Source: JBBTTE01 sp038064395 | GTDB taxonomy: Bacteria > Patescibacteriota > Saccharimonadia > Saccharimonadales > UBA4665 | Direction of reading: 5' to 3' | DNA length: 50,054 bases | Assembly (NCBI GenBank): GCA_038064395.1 | Contig: JBBTTE010000005.1 | Span: 1-50,054, forward strand | Shown: positions 31,237-37,965 of the stretch, piece after piece | Position numbering within the stretch: position 1 is the stretch's first letter | Layout of the letters: each line of letters starts with the position of its first letter | The notes under the pieces: model-generated | Databases searched by the model: none | The model's input: only the letters and a program-made list of their open reading frames with translations | What the model was told of the DNA's origin: nothing | Translations under genes and position numbers: made by a program

Positions 31237-31895
31237 TGTTCGACTCCGATAGATGGATCCATCATAGTTGCCAATTCGCCTTCCTGGCCAAGTCCATAGG
31301 TGATTGGCAGGTTTTTTATAAATGGGAACCTGTTCGTACTACTGTAGCCCGTCGTAAGTGGTAAATCGTCAACGGTGCCATCACCTACGAACAGCATCAT
31401 TGGCTGAGATATATCTCGACGTTTTTGAAGCTCACTGAGCTGCCTAGCTGTTTTTGGTGCTTTGCGTTCAGGATCCTGGCTAAAAGTAACGCCACTAAAG
31501 ATTAGTAAGTCCGAGACGACGAGCACCTTTCCATTTACTTTTACGAGGTCTTCGGTAATTTCTAGTTGATCCATCTCCATTTCTGGCGGAGTTCCTTGGA
31601 TTGTTCCGTCGGCCGGTAAGTGGAGTATGCTATCGGTGCCGAAACTTTCCTGTATATCAATGAAGAATTGCCTGACAGGTGCGTCCTTCATGGCGACCAC
31701 GCCAATATTACGTGACATACGTAGGTTGTAGGCTAAACCGTCTAGCAGCCTGCCTTCGCTACTCTGAAACACACTTTCTGCTATCTTAGACAGGCCATTT
31801 TTTGCAATCTCGGCCTCTCTGTTGGCTGCGCGCTGGTTACGCTTCTTGACCGCCTCAGGCGTGTTCTTAAGTTGTTCTCTGGTCTTACCCGGCAT
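31233..31895 (-). CDS. Hypothetical protein (220 aa)
   Basis: I recognise no family. The N-terminal ~50 residues are highly charged (EAVKKRNQRAANREAE). The rest is a soluble alpha/beta-looking domain with IGVVAMKDAPVRQFFIDI, GKVLVVSDLLIFSG and MMLFVGDGTVDDLPL, and there is no membrane segment. It overlaps the tmk-thyX stop by 4 nt, convergently. It has a perfect consensus promoter ending 8 nt from its ATG, which predicts strong leaderless expression. That is unusual for a gene with no recognisable function. Confidence 0.7.
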   Translation of the reverse strand: MPGKTREQLKNTPEAVKKRNQRAANREAEIAKNGLSKIAESVFQSSEGRLLDGLAYNLRMSRNIGVVAMKDAPVRQFFIDIQESFGTDSILHLPADGTIQGTPPEMEMDQLEITEDLVKVNGKVLVVSDLLIFSGVTFSQDPERKAPKTARQLSELQKRRDISQPMMLFVGDGTVDDLPLTTGYSSTNRFPFIKNLPITYGLGQEGELATMMDPSIGVEH

Positions 31896-31903
31896 AATGA
31901 GCT

Positions 31904-31932
31904 ATTATAACCGTAAACACAATAAATGTCAA
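31904..31932 (-). promoter_or_regulatory. Perfect-consensus promoter for a leaderless hypothetical gene
   Basis: Read on the minus strand: TTGACA (31927-31932), 17 nt, then TATAAT (31904-31909), ending 8 nt before the ATG at 31895. Both hexamers are exact consensus. Confidence 0.85.
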
Positions 31933-31979
31933 TAGGTATGTCGTTGACAGCACGTGTTCAGTATGTGACTATGATAAAG

Positions 31980-32084
31980 ATGTGTAAAAAGCAGGTGATT
32001 GATTCAATCATTATTAGCCCTTTCTAGCGGGTCTGCTTAGCATCTAGCAAGTAAATGCAGCTCCCGCCAGTCGGGAGCTTTTTA
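31980..32084 (+). promoter_or_regulatory. Structured leader with attenuator before the 67-aa gene
   Basis: A TATGAT box (31970-31975) precedes a ~110-nt leader; the only good -35, TTGACA (31944-31949), is 20 nt away. The leader holds a 15-nt palindrome (TGATTGATTCAATCA), a GCGGG able to pair with the CCCGC of the downstream terminator, and the terminator at 32059-32084. A 15-codon ORF begins at 31980 with Met-Cys-Lys-Lys. Confidence 0.5.
32059..32084 (+). terminator. Intrinsic terminator 14 nt before the ATG of the 67-aa gene
   Basis: AGCTCCCG/CGGGAGCT stem with loop CCAGT and a T-rich tail. It lies just ahead of the AAGGGGG Shine-Dalgarno site, so the gene is expressed only on read-through. 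Confidence 0.8.
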
Positions 32085-32097
32085 TTTAAGGGGGATT

Positions 32098-32301
32098 ATG
32101 GAAATTGGCGAAGGTATGGAGCCAGGGTTTACGTTTGTTCCAACGAAACCTACCTCAACTGAGGCATGGGAGCAGAGGCGCAAGGCGTTTGAGGCTGAAG
32201 GCGCTAACGGAAAAGTGGTTAACCCGCTACTAGCGCATAGTCAAGAAGTAGAAGTAGAAGAGTTTCTGCACGGCGCAGGCTCCGACAGTTCTGAATTATA
32301 G
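32098..32301 (+). CDS. Small acidic hypothetical protein (67 aa)
   Basis: Strong Shine-Dalgarno site AAGGGGG stands 6 nt before the ATG. The protein is acidic, without cysteine or membrane segment. It has a W-containing helix TEAWEQRRKAFEAEG and an acidic tail (EVEVEEFLHGAGSDSSEL). No family is recognised. A terminator hairpin lies directly upstream, so the gene looks controlled by antitermination. It is followed by the rplJ promoter. Confidence 0.55.
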   Translation: MEIGEGMEPGFTFVPTKPTSTEAWEQRRKAFEAEGANGKVVNPLLAHSQEVEVEEFLHGAGSDSSEL

Positions 32302-32311
32302 GACTCACCCC

Positions 32312-32340
32312 TTGACGACAGGTGTATAATCATCTAGAAT
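32312..32340 (+). promoter_or_regulatory. rplJ-rplL promoter
   Basis: TTGACG (32312-32317), a 17-nt spacer, then TAGAAT (32335-32340). It predicts a leader of about 190 nt. Confidence 0.7.
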
Positions 32341-32346
32341 ATTGAG

Positions 32347-32538
32347 TATAGTTGCCACAGACAGCGACGGTCACGACGCGCAAGCCAAGAGACTTGATAA
32401 GGTCGCCGAGGTACAAACAATCTATTTAAGGTAGTTTGAACGTCTTTGGTTAACAGATTCCAAAGGCGTTTTTGTTTGGCAACGAAGCAAGGCATAGGTC
32501 GATAGCCCTGCAATATCTGTAAGTAATTGGAGAATTAC
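32347..32538 (+). promoter_or_regulatory. L10-leader-type autoregulatory RNA of rplJL
   Basis: The 5' leader of rplJ carries ACAGACAGCGACGGT and the conserved segment GTCGCCGAGGTACAA (around 32401), resembling the ribosomal-protein L10 leader of many bacteria. There, the L10(L12)4 complex binds and represses. It ends in a terminator hairpin (32439-32475), so control is probably by attenuation. Confidence 0.7.
32439..32475 (+). terminator. Attenuator terminator in the L10 leader
   Basis: 11-bp stem AACGTCTTTGG/CCAAAGGCGTT (one G-U pair) with a 10-nt loop, followed by TTTTTG. It lies about 65 nt before the rplJ ATG. Confidence 0.8.
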
Positions 32539-33063
32539 ATGGCACTAACCAAAAACGAGAAGCAAGACGTAATTAAGGAAGTATCTGATTTACTCAGTAA
32601 TTCTAAGATGACCGTCGTTGCCAAGTACGAAGGTACAGGCGTGAAGGCTCTGCAGTCTCTACGTCGTGATGCCAAGGCTAACGGCACTAAGGTCAAAGTC
32701 GTCAAGAACCGCCTTGTCATACAAGCCATCAAGGCTACTGACAGCGTCAAAGACGTCGACACTAGCGCCCTAGAAGGTATGCTTATCTACGCTTTTAACA
32801 GCGATGACGAAGTGGCGCCTGCTCAGAGCTTACACACTTTCGCCAAGACTAACCCAACATTTCAGTTTGTTGGAGCTATTAGCGCCGATGGCAAGTTCAT
32901 CGATGCTGACAGTGTTAAGGCGCTTGCGGTACTACCAAGCAAGAACCAACTGATCGCTGGTCTAATCAATACCCTCAACGCACCTGTTAACGGTGTTATG
33001 AGCGGTCTTACTGGCAACCTCCACGGCCTTCTACAAGGTCTGGAAGCTAAGGCAACTAACTAA
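32539..33063 (+). CDS. rplJ: 50S ribosomal protein uL10
   Basis: The protein has 174 aa from the ATG at 32539, with GGAG at 32529-32532; the upstream TTG is the Shine-Dalgarno region itself. The N-terminal domain has ALTKNEKQDVIKEVSDLL and LRRDAKANGTKVKVVKNRLVIQAI, typical of uL10. The C-terminal helix (LIAGLINTLNAPVNGVMSGLTGNLHGLLQGLEAKA) carries the L7/L12 dimer binding sites. It forms the base of the ribosomal stalk. It is autoregulated through the leader. rplL follows after 21 nt. Confidence 0.97.
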   Translation: MALTKNEKQDVIKEVSDLLSNSKMTVVAKYEGTGVKALQSLRRDAKANGTKVKVVKNRLVIQAIKATDSVKDVDTSALEGMLIYAFNSDDEVAPAQSLHTFAKTNPTFQFVGAISADGKFIDADSVKALAVLPSKNQLIAGLINTLNAPVNGVMSGLTGNLHGLLQGLEAKATN

Positions 33064-33084
33064 CCTCACAAGGAGAATGAACAA

Positions 33085-33465
33085 ATGGCAACAGATTTAA
33101 AGAAAATTGCAGAACAGCTTGTCGGACTTACTGTACTAGAAGTCAACGAGCTTGGAACTATCCTAAAAGACGAGTATGGCATTGAGCCAGCCGCCGCAGC
33201 CGTAGCTGTTGCTGCTGCTCCTGCTGGTGACGCTGCTGCTGCAGCTGACGAGAAGAGCGAGTACGACGTCATCCTTAAGGATGCCGGCGCTCAAAAGGTC
33301 GCTGTTATTAAGGCCGTCAAAGACCTAACTGGTCTTGGCCTTGGTGAAGCGAAGGCAATCGTAGACGGCGTACCTAAGCCAGTTCTAGAGAAAGCCAAGA
33401 CAGAAGACGCTGAAGCCGCTAAGACTGCTCTAGAAGCAGCTGGCGCTACAGTTGAACTAGCCTAA
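33085..33465 (+). CDS. rplL: 50S ribosomal protein bL12 (L7/L12)
   Basis: The 126-aa protein has an N-terminal dimerisation domain (LKKIAEQLVGLTVLEVNELGTILKDEYGI), an alanine-rich hinge (about 33-55) and a C-terminal factor-binding domain EKSEYDVILKDAGAQKVAVIKAVKDLTGLGLGEAKAIVDGVPKPV. AAGGAG lies upstream. The strong terminator at 33490-33520 ends the operon. Confidence 0.98.
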   Translation: MATDLKKIAEQLVGLTVLEVNELGTILKDEYGIEPAAAAVAVAAAPAGDAAAAADEKSEYDVILKDAGAQKVAVIKAVKDLTGLGLGEAKAIVDGVPKPVLEKAKTEDAEAAKTALEAAGATVELA

Positions 33466-33489
33466 TATACTTAGACTAGTCTGGTGGTA

Positions 33490-33520
33490 AAGCCGCCCCG
33501 AGCAATTAGGGCGGCTTTTG
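33490..33520 (+). terminator. Terminator of the rplJ-rplL operon
   Basis: 9-bp G+C-rich stem AAGCCGCCC/GGGCGGCTT with a 10-nt loop, followed by TTGATTT. Confidence 0.85.
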
Positions 33521-33545
33521 ATTTATTAAGAAATAATGAAAAATG

Positions 33546-33574
33546 TTTACATATTGATGCCGTGTGTTTATTAT
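33546..33574 (+). promoter_or_regulatory. Promoter of the PIN toxin-antitoxin-like pair
   Basis: TTTACA (33546-33551), a 17-nt spacer, then TATTAT (33569-33574). It reads into the two-gene unit at 33609. Confidence 0.65.
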
Positions 33575-33608
33575 TTAACTTCCAATTCGTTATCTAAAGG
33601 ATTAAGCT

Positions 33609-33785
33609 GTGAGTATGAGTACTGAACTTGAAAAACTAAAAAAACCTAAACCAACAAAATTTCCTAGCAGAAATCGAGATAGCAAATCTGGAGTGTATAT
33701 AGAGTCCACAAAGGGCAAAACTACAAAAGAGATTATCGCTGAAATGGAACGATTGTCAAAAAAAGATATATACGTTGCAGAGTAA
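33609..33785 (+). CDS. Small basic protein, candidate antitoxin of the PIN pair
   Basis: The protein has 58 aa from GTG at 33609 (AAAGGA 7 nt upstream), or 56 aa from the ATG at 33615. It is Lys-rich. The N-terminal half looks disordered (KLKKPKPTKFPSRNRD). It then has GVYIES, a helix KTTKEIIAEMERLSKK and DIYVAE. It precedes the PIN-domain gene by 3 nt and is on the same transcript. Size and position fit an antitoxin, but no DNA-binding fold is obvious and I recognise no family. The A+T-rich codon use here and in the PIN gene differs from neighbours, hinting at transfer. Confidence 0.6.
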   Translation: MSMSTELEKLKKPKPTKFPSRNRDSKSGVYIESTKGKTTKEIIAEMERLSKKDIYVAE

Positions 33786-33788
33786 CTT

Positions 33789-34406
33789 ATGGAAGATGAC
33801 GGCAGTCAGAATCAGGATAGCAATAGCTCCAACCCGATCGTTATATTACTAGATAATAATGCGATTCAAGCATTCCTAGGTAAAGATACTGCACCTGAAC
33901 TAGCAGAGTTTTTAAAAGAAGTTGACGAAGTAGGCGCAACTCTAGCAGTATCAGATATTGTTTTATATGAAGCACTGAAAGCAGTAATATTTGATGAACA
34001 AAAAACCGCTGAAGTTGCCAACTTTTTTGATAACTACCTTACTAGATACAACGTCGACGAGGATGTTCTAATCAGCGCTGCGCGTGTTCATGAGATGTAC
34101 GGCAGCGATAAGGCAACTAAAGGGTCAAGACACGCTTGCTCGACGGAAGATATAATCATTGCGACTACTTCAATGATTTTGGGTGCCTATGTACTTACAT
34201 CGGATGGCAATGACTACCCAATGCCTTTTTTTAAAGAGTCGAATAGGATAGCAATATATTATCAGGTAAAAAACAGAAGAAGGCACAAGATTTTCTATCT
34301 TCTACAACCAGATCAAGAGGCTATATCAAACGCCTTAGCTCAGCTTGATGGAGCGAATATTGTTAAAACAAAGGGAGAGGCTAAGAGTAAAGAACCCAAA
34401 CGGTAA
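33789..34406 (+). CDS. PIN-domain protein, candidate RNase toxin
   Basis: The protein has 205 aa. The PIN pattern is IVILLDNNAIQAFLG (first Asp, D22), VSDIVLYEALKAV (Glu), STEDIIIATTSMILGAYVLTSDGNDYP (further acidic ligands). These acidic residues bind Mg/Mn for single-stranded RNA cleavage in VapC-type toxins. It is longer than a classical VapC (about 130 aa), with a Lys/Arg-rich C-terminal extension. It follows the candidate antitoxin by 3 nt without its own Shine-Dalgarno site, suggesting translational coupling. A+T-rich base use sets the pair apart from the adjacent ribosomal genes. Confidence 0.75.
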   Translation: MEDDGSQNQDSNSSNPIVILLDNNAIQAFLGKDTAPELAEFLKEVDEVGATLAVSDIVLYEALKAVIFDEQKTAEVANFFDNYLTRYNVDEDVLISAARVHEMYGSDKATKGSRHACSTEDIIIATTSMILGAYVLTSDGNDYPMPFFKESNRIAIYYQVKNRRRHKIFYLLQPDQEAISNALAQLDGANIVKTKGEAKSKEPKR

Positions 34407-34413
34407 ATTTGAT

Positions 34414-34422
34414 TTATCCACA
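34414..34422 (+). promoter_or_regulatory. DnaA-box match (TTATCCACA)
   Basis: Exact consensus DnaA box, 16 nt upstream of the -35 of the next promoter, in front of a gene cluster that includes dnaX and dnaB. Confidence 0.45.
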
Positions 34423-34438
34423 GATTGAGATGTGTTTT

Positions 34439-34467
34439 TTGACACGGTTTGATCTTCGTGATATTTT
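34439..34467 (+). promoter_or_regulatory. Promoter upstream of the 169-aa gene and dnaX cluster
   Basis: TTGACA (34439-34444), a 17-nt spacer, then TATTTT (34462-34467). Confidence 0.65.
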
Positions 34468-34512
34468 AAGGGGGAAAGTGTACCAATAAACACTGACAAG
34501 AGAGACAGAAAT

Positions 34513-35022
34513 ATGCCGGATGTACCAGATAAGCAAGTCAAACGACTAAGAGCTTTAATCCAAGAAGCAGAAACCAGCCTTGCGGCTGCGACTGAGCTAT
34601 TGATTAGTCTTGTAGGTGATGACGACAAGGTCGCCCCTGTTGCCCGCGAAGAAACCCTCGGTAAGGTCATCGAAGGTGTATTTGACGGTCAGAACATGGT
34701 CGGATCTGACAGCAAGACCTATCCCGTGCCTGCTAACTACGCTAGCAAATCCAAGCTAGTCCAAGGAGATATTCTTAAGCTAACTATCGCCGAAGACGGC
34801 GCTTTCTTATACAAGCAGATCGGTCCTATACCTCGTAAGCAGGTTGTAGGCACCCTTATTCTAGAGAATGGACACTACTTCGTAGATGTTAGCGGCAAGA
34901 AGCTGCGCGTACTCTTAGCTAGCGTTACTTACTTCAAGGCCAAGCCCGGTGATCAGGTCAGCGTCAACGTTCCAGAAGACGACTCTGCTGCCGAATGGGC
35001 CGCTCTCGAAGCCGCTCTATAA
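34513..35022 (+). CDS. Conserved-looking hypothetical protein (169 aa)
   Basis: A short N-terminal helical segment (VKRLRALIQEAETSLAAATELLISLVGDD) precedes a beta-rich domain with ETLGKVIEGVFDGQNMVGSD, YASKSKLVQGDILKLTI, GTLILENGHYFVDV and FKAKPGDQVSVNVPED. The strand-rich part resembles an OB- or translation-barrel-like fold, but this is an impression only. It is soluble with an acidic tail, and no family is recognised. It precedes dnaX by 91 nt and has its own promoter with a DnaA box upstream. Confidence 0.7.
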   Translation: MPDVPDKQVKRLRALIQEAETSLAAATELLISLVGDDDKVAPVAREETLGKVIEGVFDGQNMVGSDSKTYPVPANYASKSKLVQGDILKLTIAEDGAFLYKQIGPIPRKQVVGTLILENGHYFVDVSGKKLRVLLASVTYFKAKPGDQVSVNVPEDDSAAEWAALEAAL

Positions 35023-35098
35023 CCAGTCTTTGCACAGATTAACCACTATTAACCAAGTCTAAGCCAATAGCACAACAGCTCAGCTTGCCAAAAGCTAG

Positions 35099-35104
35099 TA
35101 TAAT
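35099..35104 (+). promoter_or_regulatory. -10 box of dnaX
   Basis: TATAAT ending 9 nt before the dnaX ATG, with no clear -35 at 17 nt. It implies a leader of 0-3 nt. Confidence 0.5.
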
Positions 35105-35113
35105 AAGTCTTCT

Positions 35114-36577
35114 ATGGGACAGGCTTTGTATCGTAAGTACCGTTCGAAGTCTCTAAGCGAGATTATCGGACAGGAACATATAACGGAGACTCTTGAGCAA
35201 GCGCTCAAGCAGGGTCGAATTAGTCACGCCTATCTGTTCACTGGTCCTCGTGGGGTCGGCAAGACCTCAATAGCTCGCATTTGGGCACATGAGATCAACA
35301 GCCTGCCATACGAAGACGACAGCCCGCATATGGACATCATTGAAATTGACGCGGCTAGTAATCGGCGAATTGATGAAATTAGAGAACTGCGCGATAAGGT
35401 GTATGTTGCTCCAACTAGTCTAAAATACAAGGTATACATCATTGATGAGGTCCACATGCTCACTCGTGAGGCCTTCAACGCGCTACTTAAGACGCTTGAA
35501 GAGCCTCCAGCTCATGTGGTCTTCATTCTGGCTACAACTGATGCTCATAAGCTGCCTGACACCATCGTAAGCCGCACGCAACGGTTTAGCTTCAAGCCAG
35601 TTACGTCGGCTAAGGTCATTGACCACCTCAAATACATTGCTAAGACAGAGAAGATTGATATATCTGAAGACGCCTTGAAGCTCTTGGCTGACCATGGCGA
35701 AGGTAGCTTCCGTGACAGCATTAGCTTGCTTGATCAGGCTCGCAGCAGTGGCACTAAGATCGGTGCTGATGATATCCGAGCTTTGCTGGGAGTTCCCTCA
35801 ACCGAGGCTGTCGAAACGTTACTTCAGGACACGCTTAGCGGTGCAGACAGTTCCACTATCATGAAGGCCTTGAATGGACTATATGATCAAGGTTACCAAG
35901 CTACGGCCATAGCCAAACTGCTCAGCCAAGACTTACGCGGCGGCATGATTGACGGTAGCGCTGATGATAACTTCGAATTGCTGAGCAAGTTGATCGAAGT
36001 TCCTGCTTCACATGATCCCGAACGCTTCCTAGAGCTGGTTCTGCTGCAGTCGCGACCACAACAGCCCGCACCCAGAGCTACAAAGCCTGCCAAGCAGCCG
36101 CCAGAACAGCTAGAGACAAAGGTGCCTGAGTCGCCAATCGAGGCAGAGCAGCCCAAGATAGAGACAGCGCCACCTGAAGAGTCACAGCAAGAAGTCAAAG
36201 CTCCAGCGCCCATGACACCCGCCAAGGTTGACGATCTAGATAAGGCTTGGCCAGAAATTCTCAAGCAGCTCAAGCAACGTCACAACACTCTATATGGAGT
36301 GATTAGAATGGCTCAGCCTGACTTTGATGAAGCTAACACTCTCAAGCTGTCATTTGCTTTCGCTTTTCACCAGAAGCGCATCAAGGAGAACAGCAACCAG
36401 CAGAAGCTCGCTGACATAATCGAAGAAGTAACAGGTCAAAAGTTGCGGATAGAGTGCCTGCTAGACAGCACGGCTAAGCCGCCTAAAACACCAGTTATTA
36501 CAACCGACGAGCCAGACAAGAGTGACTTAACAGCCATTAGCAATATTTTTGGCGAGGCTGAGCTGCTAGAATCGTAA
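35114..36577 (+). CDS. dnaX: DNA polymerase III subunit gamma/tau without the zinc module
   Basis: The 487-aa clamp-loader ATPase has Walker A GPRGVGKTS (44-52), EIDAASNRRIDEIREL, Walker B VYIIDEVHML, sensor LLKTLEEPPAHVVFILATTD and the arginine finger region VSRTQRF. In most DnaX proteins a four-cysteine zinc module sits between Walker A and EIDAASN. Here only about a dozen residues (SLPYEDDSPHM) lie there, with no cysteine. Domain III is followed by a Pro/Glu/Lys-rich linker (about 315-375) and a C-terminal domain. It loads the sliding clamp. It lies directly before dnaB (3-nt gap). Confidence 0.95.
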   Translation: MGQALYRKYRSKSLSEIIGQEHITETLEQALKQGRISHAYLFTGPRGVGKTSIARIWAHEINSLPYEDDSPHMDIIEIDAASNRRIDEIRELRDKVYVAPTSLKYKVYIIDEVHMLTREAFNALLKTLEEPPAHVVFILATTDAHKLPDTIVSRTQRFSFKPVTSAKVIDHLKYIAKTEKIDISEDALKLLADHGEGSFRDSISLLDQARSSGTKIGADDIRALLGVPSTEAVETLLQDTLSGADSSTIMKALNGLYDQGYQATAIAKLLSQDLRGGMIDGSADDNFELLSKLIEVPASHDPERFLELVLLQSRPQQPAPRATKPAKQPPEQLETKVPESPIEAEQPKIETAPPEESQQEVKAPAPMTPAKVDDLDKAWPEILKQLKQRHNTLYGVIRMAQPDFDEANTLKLSFAFAFHQKRIKENSNQQKLADIIEEVTGQKLRIECLLDSTAKPPKTPVITTDEPDKSDLTAISNIFGEAELLES

Positions 36578-36579
36578 CT

Positions 36580-37944
36580 ATGGAACCTAAGTCTACAGCT
36601 GGTATACAGCCTCAAAACGCCGAAGCCGAAGCAAGTCTATTAGGTGCTCTACTAATCGATACGGATGCAATTGTTAAGATTGCGGATACCGTTGCTGCTA
36701 CGGATTTCTTCGACAAGCGTCATGAGCGCATTTATCAGGCGATTCTGCACTTATATGAGCACAAGCAGTCAATTGACGTCTTAACGCTAGCCGATCGCCT
36801 TAAGAACAGTGGTGATCTTGATAGTGTAGGTGGGCCAGGCTATCTGACCGAGCTGACTAACTTCGTGCCGACAGCGGCTCATGTTGAGCAATATGCCGAT
36901 ATCGTATCGCAGAAAGCCATGCGTCGTCGTCTAATCACGGCTTCTAAGGAAATAACTGAGCTTGGCTATGACGAGTCGCGGCAGCTACAAGAGCTGGTCG
37001 AAGAGGCCGAAACCCGCCTCTTCCAGGTCAGCCAGCAGCATGTTAAGCAGGATATCATCAGCTTGGAGACTATTCTTGCCGAGAGTTTTGACAGATTGGA
37101 CGACCTGCACAAGGATAAGAAGAAGATCCGTGGTATTCCGACTGGCTACAAAGACCTTGATAACACCCTGGCTGGTTTCCAACGCTCAGACCTAGTGATT
37201 CTAGCTGCTCGACCATCAATGGGTAAGACCGCCTTGGCGCTAAACTTTGCTCACAATATAGCCGTGCAGTCTAACGAGCCGGTACTTATATTCAGTCTAG
37301 AAATGAGCAAAGAACAGCTTGTCGACCGCTTACTAGCTATGGAGTCTGGTGTCAGTGCTTGGTCGCTTCGTACCGGTAACCTAACTGATGCTGACTTTGA
37401 GAAGATCGGTCATGCCATGGGTACTCTTAGTGAAGCCCCGATATACATAGATGACAGCCCTGGCATCACGATTAGCGACCTAAGAACCAAAGCCCGTCGC
37501 GAGGCACATCAGAGGCCACTAGGCCTGATCATTGTGGATTATCTTCAGCTGATGAGCGGTGGTAGTCGTTTCGGTGGTGATAGTAACCGAGTCCAAGAAA
37601 TATCTGAGATCTCACGTGGCCTTAAGGGCGTGGCCAGGGAGCTGAATGTACCTGTATTGGCACTAAGCCAGTTGAGTCGTTCAGTCGAGAGTCGTAACCC
37701 GCAAATTCCACAACTAGCCGACTTGCGTGAGTCTGGCTCGATTGAGCAAGACGCCGATGTCGTGGCCTTCATATATCGCGAGGAATACTATAATCCAGAT
37801 ACCGATCGCAAGAAGCTTACTGATATCTTTATCAAGAAACACCGAAACGGCCCTGTTGGTGGCGTTGAGCTTTACTTCGATAACGAACGCCAACTCTTCC
37901 GTTCAGTCGAAAGCCGCCGTCAAGACCAGCCTTTCAGCAATTAA
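36580..37944 (+). CDS. dnaB: Replicative DNA helicase DnaB
   Basis: The 454-aa protein has an N-terminal DnaB domain (PQNAEAEASLLGALLID, FVPTAAHVEQYADIV) and a C-terminal RecA-like motor (about 180-440). Walker A is ARPSMGKTAL (210-219), Walker B LIIVDYLQLM, then LNVPVLALSQLSRSVE and DLRESGSIEQDADVV. All hexameric helicase motifs are intact, and there is no intein. It starts 2 nt after the dnaX stop, so clamp loader and helicase are co-expressed. Confidence 0.97.
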   Translation: MEPKSTAGIQPQNAEAEASLLGALLIDTDAIVKIADTVAATDFFDKRHERIYQAILHLYEHKQSIDVLTLADRLKNSGDLDSVGGPGYLTELTNFVPTAAHVEQYADIVSQKAMRRRLITASKEITELGYDESRQLQELVEEAETRLFQVSQQHVKQDIISLETILAESFDRLDDLHKDKKKIRGIPTGYKDLDNTLAGFQRSDLVILAARPSMGKTALALNFAHNIAVQSNEPVLIFSLEMSKEQLVDRLLAMESGVSAWSLRTGNLTDADFEKIGHAMGTLSEAPIYIDDSPGITISDLRTKARREAHQRPLGLIIVDYLQLMSGGSRFGGDSNRVQEISEISRGLKGVARELNVPVLALSQLSRSVESRNPQIPQLADLRESGSIEQDADVVAFIYREEYYNPDTDRKKLTDIFIKKHRNGPVGGVELYFDNERQLFRSVESRRQDQPFSN

Positions 37945-37965
37945 TAAGCTATAATAAGCAGCTAG

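Noticed and set aside
31895..33063. Possible prophage or integrative element among the broken ribosomal operon
   Set aside because: No integrase, capsid, terminase or attachment-site repeats are visible; the inserted genes are metabolic or hypothetical.
34407..34512. DnaA box plus A+T-rich stretch considered as a replication origin
   Set aside because: There is only one box, with no box cluster and no dnaA or dnaN nearby.
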